From NCBI GenBank assembly GCA_947483545.1, contig CANKNP010000336.1:1-5501 (forward strand): DNA of 5,501 bases. The letters run 5' to 3'. The translations under genes were made by a program, and so were the position numbers. Shown here in pieces: positions 1 through 4,623 of this stretch. The stretch comes from Deltaproteobacteria bacterium. Lineage in GTDB: Bacteria > Myxococcota > UBA796 > SXON01. Each line of letters opens with the position of its first letter. Position 1 is the first letter of the stretch. Below the pieces are notes generated by a model. That model was given only the letters and a program-made list of their open reading frames with translations. It searched no databases and was not told where the DNA came from.

Positions 1-39
1 GCCCCCCGCAGCCGATGCCCAACCGCACCCGAGCCGGGT

Positions 40-73
40 CCCTGCTTCGGCGGGTACTCCCGCCGAAGCAGGG
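40..73. repeat. Perfect 15-bp inverted repeat, 4-nt loop
   Basis: The left arm ccctgcttcggcggg (40-54) is exactly reverse-complementary to cccgccgaagcaggg (59-73), with the loop tact between them. The stem stops at a t/t mismatch on the outside. There is no T-tract downstream, so it does not look like a standard rho-independent terminator. A 15-bp uninterrupted match with a tetraloop is unlikely by chance in a stretch this short. It could form an RNA hairpin or a cruciform, or be the core of a dispersed palindromic element. Confidence 0.9.
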
Positions 74-75
74 TA

Positions 76-95
76 TGCGCTCGTACCCGAGCGCA
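76..95. repeat. Perfect 8-bp inverted repeat, 4-nt loop
   Basis: tgcgctcg (76-83) is the exact reverse complement of cgagcgca (88-95), with loop tacc. It begins two bases after the 15-bp hairpin ends, so the two stems would stand side by side. Both sit inside the arms of the enclosing 30-105 repeat. Confidence 0.8.
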
Positions 96-113
96 CCCCG
101 GCTCGCGGGGGGC

Positions 114-134
114 GTGGGGGGCGAAGCCCCCCAC
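114..134. repeat. 9-bp GC hairpin closed by GAA triloop
   Basis: gtggggggc (114-122) is the exact reverse complement of gccccccac (126-134), closed by gaa. The apex reads gcgaagc (121-127). As single-stranded DNA, GCGAAGC is known to form an exceptionally stable mini-hairpin. It follows directly after the 1-113 stems with no spacer. No T-run follows, so it is only a weak terminator candidate. Similar GC-rich hairpins closed by GAA are, to my knowledge, frequent between genes in some high-GC genomes, but I cannot verify copy number here. Confidence 0.8.
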
Positions 135-192
135 AAAGCAGGGCGGGTTCGGAAGCCAGTACGGGCGACAAAATTCGCGGGAAAATCGCTAG

Positions 193-1017
193 ATGCCCGC
201 CCTCCAACTCCTCGTAGATTGCCCAACGTGCCGCATCGAAGGCGGCATGTTGGAGCTCCTCGACCCGTCGGGCAAATTGCCGGGCTCCCTGGAGGGCCGC
301 TGCCGCCTGTGTGGATTGCGCACCGAATATGGTCAGACCGTACAGCCGGGCCGGAGTTTTGGCGGCGTGGACGAGGTGATCGGCGCGCTGCAGGTCTGGT
401 CGTTGGGCGATGGCGAGCCGGATGTGCTCCTGTTCACGCAGGTGAACATGGCGGGGCTGACCCCCGCGGAGGTGGCCCGGCGCGTGCTTCGCGGGGACCG
501 CGTGGAGACCAGCTTCGATGTCATCGCGTTCTTGTTCCCGCAGGCCGCCTCCGGATCGGGGTTGCAGCCCGACGATCGCAAGCCAGAGATCCGGGCGGTC
601 AACGCCGTCGCGCCCATGCCCAGCTTTCCAGACGTGCCAGAGTACACGCAGCGGGCGTTTGAACCGCTGGACGTTGCGCGTGCCCTGGTGAGCGTGATGG
701 TGGCCGATGGCGTGGTCCGCGCCTCGGAGAAGGCGTTCCTCGCGCGGATGCTGCAGGAGTTCAAGGCCCCGGCCCTGGTGGAGGGGGACTACCGCGTGTG
801 GCGGCCGCAGGAGCTTGGGATCCCCGAGGATCCCAAACGCTTGTTCGAGGTCATGCGGCTCATGTGCCTTGTGGACCGCGAGGTGGACGGCACGGAGGTT
901 CGCATCCTCCAGGAATATTCGCGCGCGTGGGGGGTGCCGCTCGATATGGCACAGTTGGACAGGCCCGGGGCCATCCGGATGTTCGCGAATTCGGTGCTTC
1001 GACTGTTCGTCCGCTGA
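193..1017 (+). CDS. Zinc-ribbon-like / TerB-like domain protein
   Basis: This is a 274-residue protein of unknown function with no signal peptide and no membrane segment, so it is probably cytosolic. The N-terminus carries two CxxC pairs (C10/C13 and C37/C40), the spacing of a zinc ribbon. Residues 45-157 resemble nothing I recognise and end in a proline-rich linker near 139-150. Residues 158-255 look like the all-helical TerB family: two similar helical blocks, one around VADGVVRASEK (170-180) and one around DREVDGTE (228-235), followed by a long helix. TerB proteins are linked to tellurite resistance and, more broadly, to stress-response and membrane-associated complexes, and some bind metals through acidic residues. 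That role is not shown here. The ATG at 193 is chosen because it places the first CxxC near the N-terminus; the upstream ribosome site is weak. The gene ends 6 bp from a convergent neighbour. It is a confident coding call but only a moderate functional one. Confidence 0.85.
   Translation: MPALQLLVDCPTCRIEGGMLELLDPSGKLPGSLEGRCRLCGLRTEYGQTVQPGRSFGGVDEVIGALQVWSLGDGEPDVLLFTQVNMAGLTPAEVARRVLRGDRVETSFDVIAFLFPQAASGSGLQPDDRKPEIRAVNAVAPMPSFPDVPEYTQRAFEPLDVARALVSVMVADGVVRASEKAFLARMLQEFKAPALVEGDYRVWRPQELGIPEDPKRLFEVMRLMCLVDREVDGTEVRILQEYSRAWGVPLDMAQLDRPGAIRMFANSVLRLFVR
815..836. repeat. Intragenic 9-bp perfect hairpin
   Basis: ttgggatcc (815-823) is the exact reverse complement of ggatcccaa (828-836), with loop ccga. 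It lies inside the TerB-like gene, in the codons for the linker between its two helical blocks (around residues 208-215). It may simply reflect codon choice. It would still form a stable mRNA hairpin. Confidence 0.6.
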
Positions 1018-1023
1018 CGGGAT

Positions 1024-1896
1024 TTAGAACACTGACCGCCCCAAGCGGAACCCCAGAAAACTTCCCGCACCGTCATCATTCCAAAAGCGGTACGCGACCC
1101 GCAGCTCCCGGGCTTCATTGGCCGCCGCGCCGCCCCGTTGCACCCGGGCGGGCGTTTCATCGGGCAGGTACTCCTCCAGGTACGCCTCCGAAACCCCGAT
1201 GGGGTCGGTCACGCTGTCGTCGTCGGAATCGTAGCCCTCGTCGCCCGTATACGGGCCGTACCAATCGGCCGTCCACTCGAACACATTCCCGCTCATATCG
1301 TAGAGCCCACACGCATTCGGCTGGAGCTTGGCCACGACCTCGGTCGAGCCGAAGCCATCCCCATTGTCATCGTACCAACCGACCTGGGCGAGGCGATCAG
1401 AGCCGGAGTAGAGCGTGTCCTCACCACACCTCGCGGCCCCCTCCCACTCCGCCTCGGTCAAGAGCCGGTACCCCTCACACTCGTAGATCTCCTCAGAGAC
1501 CGTGATGCAGGCGATGTCAAACCCGCTCCCCGAGCAGCTGTAGCAGAGCTCCAGGCTCTCCATGGTAGACATCTCGTTCGCGTAGGCCGCCGCCTCATCC
1601 CAGGTCACCTGCTCGACCGGCCGAAGCTTGCCCGAGAACGCAGACGGGTTGTACACCATGGCGGCCTCAAACGCCTCTTGGGTCACCTCCGTCTCGCCCA
1701 CCACGTAGTCGTGGGTGAGCGTGACGGTGTGAAGCGTCTCGTCCTCGTCACACTCCTCCTGCCCTTCCGTGCAGCCCATCTCGAAGGTGCCCGCGCTGAT
1801 CGTGACAGGGCCAAGCTTGGCGTCGATCGCGTCGTCGGTGATCCATAGGCAACCAGACAGGAGGAAGAGGGGCAGCAACGCCTGGGCAACTATCAA
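1024..1896 (-). CDS. SUMF1/FGE-fold lipoprotein, probably non-catalytic
   Basis: This 290-residue predicted exported lipoprotein starts at a TTG codon (1896). No ATG or GTG lies upstream before the in-frame stop at 1948-1950. A hydrophobic stretch leads to the lipobox LSGC with the lipidated cysteine at residue 16. Residue +2 is Leu, so outer-membrane sorting is expected if a Lol system is present. The mature part matches the formylglycine-generating-enzyme (SUMF1) fold: FEMG (38-41), GETEVTQ (67-73), PVEQVTWDEA (93-102), YRLLTEAEWE (143-152), GLYDMSGNVFEW (197-208), RGG (254-256) and GFR (282-284). True FGEs oxidise a sulfatase cysteine using two cysteines between the RGG and GFR motifs. None is present here, so an enzymatic role is unlikely. 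Eight other cysteines (42, 49, 118, 121, 130, 140, 157, 196), four of them in the 118-140 insert, suggest disulfides in the periplasm or at the surface. Acidic patches at 49-53 and 222-227 may bind metal. Substrate and partners are unknown. Confidence 0.88.
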   Translation of the reverse strand: MIVAQALLPLFLLSGCLWITDDAIDAKLGPVTISAGTFEMGCTEGQEECDEDETLHTVTLTHDYVVGETEVTQEAFEAAMVYNPSAFSGKLRPVEQVTWDEAAAYANEMSTMESLELCYSCSGSGFDIACITVSEEIYECEGYRLLTEAEWEGAARCGEDTLYSGSDRLAQVGWYDDNGDGFGSTEVVAKLQPNACGLYDMSGNVFEWTADWYGPYTGDEGYDSDDDSVTDPIGVSEAYLEEYLPDETPARVQRGGAAANEARELRVAYRFWNDDGAGSFLGFRLGRSVF

Positions 1897-1942
1897 GGAT
1901 CGGGAGTTCCCGACGCGGTCCGGCCCCGGGTTACCCGGGCGG
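1897..1942. promoter_or_regulatory. Divergent 46-bp gap with two palindromes
   Basis: This gap separates the divergent starts of the lipoprotein gene (1896, minus) and moxR (1943, plus), so control signals for both must lie here or inside the coding ends. It holds tcggga-gt-tcccga (arms 1900-1905 and 1908-1913) and cccgggt-t-acccggg (arms 1925-1931 and 1933-1939). The second ends three bases before the moxR start codon and therefore covers its ribosome-binding region. Both are plausible operators or translation-blocking hairpins. Neither matches a binding site I recognise, and I can assign no -35/-10 boxes. Confidence 0.35.
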
Positions 1943-2908
1943 ATGCTTCACGAGCCGCCGACCCGCGACCCCCAGCTCCAATCGCAGATCACCCAGTTCC
2001 GGTCGCAGTTCGCTGCGGTGCGCGCCAACATCGGCAAGGTGATCCTCGGCAAGGACGATGTCATCTACAAGGTCATGCTGGTGCTCATCGCCAAGGGTCA
2101 TGTGCTCTTGCGCGACGTTCCGGGCACCGGCAAGACGATGCTGGCCCGCGCCATCGCCGCCTCCGTCGCAAACCAGTTTCGCCGCATCCAGTTCACGCCC
2201 GACCTGCTGCCGATGGACATCACGGGCACCAACGTGTTCGACCTCCGGCAGAAGCAGTTCACCTTTCAGCCCGGGCCGATCTTCACCAATCTGCTGCTCG
2301 CCGATGAGCTGAATCGGGCGACGCCCAAGACCCAGTCCGCGTTGCTCGAGTGTATGGCCGAGGGCCAGGTCACGGTCGAGGGCACGACGCACAAGCTCCC
2401 GCCCCCGTTTCTGGTCATCGCGACCATGAACCCGCTGGATCACGACGGGACCTACGCGCTGCCCGCCGCCCAGCTCGACCGCTTCACGATGATGCTGTCG
2501 ATGGGCTTTCCCGGGCCCGAGGCCGAGATGCAGATGCTGGATATCCACCTTGGGCAGCGGCCCCCGGTGGACGATTTGAAGCCCGTCATCGACCACGCGA
2601 CCTTCCTGGCGTGGCAGGCGTTGGCCCCGCGCGTGTTCTTGTCCACCGAGGTGAAGCGTTACCTCGTGGACATCGCGAACTTGATCCGGTCGGACTCCCG
2701 CGCGCTCTCGCCGCCTTCCCCCCGCTCGATCTTGATGCTCGCTCGTGTGGCCCAGTCCCGCGCCATGGCGGAGGGTCGGGACTACGTCGTGCCCGACGAT
2801 GTACGCTCGATGGCCGGCGAGGTGCTCGCCCACCGCATGATCATCTCCGGGGATGACGTCGGAATCAGCTACGTACAGGAGATGGTCGGGCGGGTGCAGG
2901 TGAAATGA
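1943..2908 (+). CDS. MoxR-family AAA+ ATPase
   Basis: This 321-residue protein has the usual MoxR length and is probably cytosolic at the inner membrane. MoxR ATPases form hexameric, chaperone-like machines that remodel or activate partner proteins, often vWA or DUF58 proteins encoded next to them. Visible motifs are Walker A DVPGTGKT (58-65), Walker B LLLADE (117-122), the sensor-1 Asn in ATMNP (N163), the family signature DGTYALP-AQLDRF (168-181) with an arginine-finger candidate at R180, and a C-terminal lid with a sensor-2 type arginine in SPRS, followed by YVVPDDVR-HR. The frame stays open upstream to 1769, but that stretch overlaps the opposite-strand lipoprotein gene and adds 58 residues unlike the family, so I chose the ATG at 1943. 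The ribosome site is poor, and a palindrome (1925-1939) sits just upstream. The stop codon overlaps the start of the next gene (ATGA), which suggests translational coupling. Confidence 0.95.
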   Translation: MLHEPPTRDPQLQSQITQFRSQFAAVRANIGKVILGKDDVIYKVMLVLIAKGHVLLRDVPGTGKTMLARAIAASVANQFRRIQFTPDLLPMDITGTNVFDLRQKQFTFQPGPIFTNLLLADELNRATPKTQSALLECMAEGQVTVEGTTHKLPPPFLVIATMNPLDHDGTYALPAAQLDRFTMMLSMGFPGPEAEMQMLDIHLGQRPPVDDLKPVIDHATFLAWQALAPRVFLSTEVKRYLVDIANLIRSDSRALSPPSPRSILMLARVAQSRAMAEGRDYVVPDDVRSMAGEVLAHRMIISGDDVGISYVQEMVGRVQVK

Positions 2909-4623
2909 TCCGGCACGCGGCCGGCATCCTCTGGCACCTGGGTGGCATGTTCATGCTGCCCTTTGTGCTTGGGTTCGTGGCCGCGCTGTTCTTTGAGGTG
3001 AGCGAGGTCGGGGAGACCTTGCCGATGTTGCTCGGCGTGAGCGTGGTTTTCATCTTTCCCGCTTTCGTGGCGCAGCTGCTCGGGCTCGTGCTGAAGGTGC
3101 GACGGGAGTTTCGACTATTGCGAGAAAAGGGGCGATTGAATGCGGAGAGCGCGATGGCCAGCGTTCACCGACAGGCTCGGATCGTGACCCCGCGCGGCTG
3201 GGCGATCTTGATGGCGGGGCTCTGGTTTGTGGTGTGCGCGCTGGGGCTCAAATGGGCGGATCTTTCGATCGTGGGGGTCATGTGCCTCATGCTCTTTTAC
3301 AGCGTCGTGGGCATGACCTCGTTGATGTCCACGTTTCTCGTGGGTAGCTTCGAGAGCGGGCTCCGACGCCGGGGCACGATTGACCGCCAGATGGTGCCGG
3401 CGGTGGTGTTGGCGGGTGAGGCTGCCGAGGAGCGATTTGTATTCCGCCGCGTCCCGGTGCCACCCGGGTTTTTCCTGCTTGTGGAAGACGTGCTGCCCGA
3501 GCGGCTGCAAACCCACTCCCGATATGCGGTGGGCGCGGGCGCGCGGCGGGCGGAATTGCTCGTCGGCGGCCGCCTTCGGGCCACCCCCCGCGGACTCTAC
3601 CGCCTGGGCCCCGCCGAAGTCTATTACCAGGACATGCTTGGTATGACGCGCGTGGCGCTCGCCAGCGTCGCGACGTGCGAACTGAAGGTGCTTCCGCGCT
3701 TCCGAAATCTGGAGATCATCGAACCGCCCCGCTCCAAGCTCTCGACCCCAGATGTTTTGACCCGTCCTCACCGGTTTCCCACCGAGGATTATTTTCGGTT
3801 TCGCGAATATGCCCACGGCGACGACACCCGCCGCATCTCCTGGAAGCTCTCGATGAAATCCGGCAAGCTCCAGGTCCGCCAGCCGGAGACCAAGGAGATT
3901 TCTACCCGCACCGTGTTGCTCTGCCTGGACGCGTATCTGGGAAAGGCGAGCGTGGGCGATGCCGTGGTGGGCATCGAGGAGGTGCTCGATCGCCTCGTCG
4001 AGACCTGGATCTCGCTCGCAAAAGAGCTGGTTGACCGCGGTGACAAGGTGACCCTCGTCGCCGTGGCCAGGCAACCGGACGGCCACTTGGAGGTGGAGCA
4101 CCTCCAAGCGACGAAAGGCGGCCACGTGCGTTGGCAGGACATTGGCGCACGGGCCGTGTGGCAGGGTCAATGGGAGATCACACAGCTCCTGGAGGAGGCC
4201 GGCGATTCGTCACACGGCGTCGTCGTCTCCAGCCGGTTTCATGCGCCGCCACCTGCGGAGTTCGGCGGTCAGTCGCTGGCGTGGGTTTGGCTGCCCCCCG
4301 AGCAGGCCTTGGGTGCGAAAGATCCGAGCCTCGTCGAGACGCTCGCGGGATCCGGCACCACTGCGTTGTCCTGGCTCGTCCGCCAGCCGTTCATGGCGGG
4401 GGCGGATGAGAACGCGTTCCTCGCACAATTTCGGGTCTACAGCTACCACGCGAGCCGGCTCAACGCGCGGGCGCGGCTCCGGGCCATGGCGGCGCGCGAG
4501 GGCAAACGAACGCTGGCCGCGCTGATCGCCCGGGGGGACACCGTCTACCGCCTGGAGCCAGGGCCCCACGCGCATCGATTGGTCGGCATCGCGGCGGGCA
4601 GCGCTGGCGGGAAGGCCGCATGA
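2905..4623 (+). CDS. DUF58 (vWA-like) membrane protein
   Basis: This 572-residue inner-membrane protein is the usual genetic partner of MoxR. Four hydrophobic segments are visible (about 8-30, 38-64, 98-118 and 121-146), whereas many DUF58 proteins have about two; a charged segment (65-97) lies between the pairs. Residues 160-270 look beta-rich, with TPRGLYRLGP (227-236) and a DMLGM motif (243-247), as is usual before a DUF58 domain. The DUF58 hallmark is FREYAHGDDTRRISWK (299-314). A vWA-like fold starts at VLLCLDAYLG (337-346); the metal-site pattern DxSxS is degenerate, keeping D342 but no serines. GDKVTLVAV (379-387) is the typical next strand. Residues 465-572 are less conserved and basic toward the end. 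The gene begins within moxR's stop and ends in an ATGA overlap with the next gene. DUF58/MoxR pairs have been tied to envelope biogenesis, cofactor insertion and stress; the target here is unknown. Confidence 0.93.
   Translation: MIRHAAGILWHLGGMFMLPFVLGFVAALFFEVSEVGETLPMLLGVSVVFIFPAFVAQLLGLVLKVRREFRLLREKGRLNAESAMASVHRQARIVTPRGWAILMAGLWFVVCALGLKWADLSIVGVMCLMLFYSVVGMTSLMSTFLVGSFESGLRRRGTIDRQMVPAVVLAGEAAEERFVFRRVPVPPGFFLLVEDVLPERLQTHSRYAVGAGARRAELLVGGRLRATPRGLYRLGPAEVYYQDMLGMTRVALASVATCELKVLPRFRNLEIIEPPRSKLSTPDVLTRPHRFPTEDYFRFREYAHGDDTRRISWKLSMKSGKLQVRQPETKEISTRTVLLCLDAYLGKASVGDAVVGIEEVLDRLVETWISLAKELVDRGDKVTLVAVARQPDGHLEVEHLQATKGGHVRWQDIGARAVWQGQWEITQLLEEAGDSSHGVVVSSRFHAPPPAEFGGQSLAWVWLPPEQALGAKDPSLVETLAGSGTTALSWLVRQPFMAGADENAFLAQFRVYSYHASRLNARARLRAMAAREGKRTLAALIARGDTVYRLEPGPHAHRLVGIAAGSAGGKAA
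4086..4108. repeat. Intragenic 10-bp perfect hairpin
   Basis: cttggaggtg (4086-4095) is the exact reverse complement of cacctccaag (4099-4108), with a three-base loop gag. It lies within the vWA-like part of the DUF58 gene and encodes roughly HLEVEHLQ (394-401). It may be a by-product of the near-repeated HLEV/EHLQ codons. It would nevertheless form a stable mRNA stem inside the operon transcript. Confidence 0.6.

Larger units (their letters stand above)
30..105. repeat. Enclosing 9-bp inverted repeat arms
   Basis: cgagccggg (30-38) is the exact reverse complement of cccggctcg (97-105). The arms leave one unpaired base before the 40-73 hairpin and one after the 76-95 hairpin. The three stems would therefore form a tight three-way junction with almost no unpaired bases. 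A second pairing, gccccccgc (1-9) with gcggggggc (105-113), would stack directly on the right side and shares base 105. The structure may extend beyond the left edge of the window. The repeats are seen directly; the folded junction is inferred. Confidence 0.75.
1..192. other. Intergenic region rich in inverted repeats
   Basis: I see no supportable gene here. An open frame starts at 15 and crosses this stretch, but it runs out of frame into the following gene and has the Arg/Pro/Gly-rich composition of a GC-rich shadow. Positions 1-134 hold a cluster of perfect inverted repeats, listed separately. Positions 135-192 carry no strong palindrome. They include a short AT-richer patch near 168-187 that could contain the promoter and leader of the 193 gene, but I cannot assign -35 and -10 boxes with confidence. 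The motif aagcaggg (66-73) recurs at 136-143, so the second copy could in principle pair with ccctgctt at 40-47, although the 15-bp hairpin there should win. None of the stems is followed by a T-run, so a classical intrinsic terminator is not supported. Confidence 0.7.

Noticed and set aside
40..134. Rho-independent terminators formed by the left-edge hairpins
   Set aside because: Strong stems are present but none is followed by a T-run. No upstream gene is visible to terminate, although one may end left of the window.
1..134. CRISPR array or integron attC site
   Set aside because: There are no regularly spaced direct repeats, and no integrase or cas gene. The stems are inverted repeats of differing sequence.
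15..662. 215-codon plus-strand open frame crossing the repeat block and the start of the 193 gene
   Set aside because: Arg/Pro/Gly-rich composition with no recognisable domain. It overlaps the TerB-like gene in another frame, which has clear motifs.
1024..1896. Active formylglycine-generating enzyme (sulfatase-activating)
   Set aside because: The usual active-site cysteine pair near the C-terminus is absent, and there is no sulfatase gene in the window.
1769..1942. Longer 379-residue start for moxR
   Set aside because: The extra 58 residues overlap the lipoprotein gene on the other strand, do not resemble MoxR N-termini and would make the protein longer than usual for the family.
1931..2833. 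300-codon minus-strand open frame opposite moxR
   Set aside because: It lies entirely against the Walker and sensor motifs of moxR and has no recognisable domain.
3115..4170. 351-codon minus-strand open frame opposite the DUF58 gene
   Set aside because: The opposite strand encodes a well-conserved DUF58 protein. The antisense translation is His/Arg/Gly-rich without domain motifs, as expected in GC-rich DNA.
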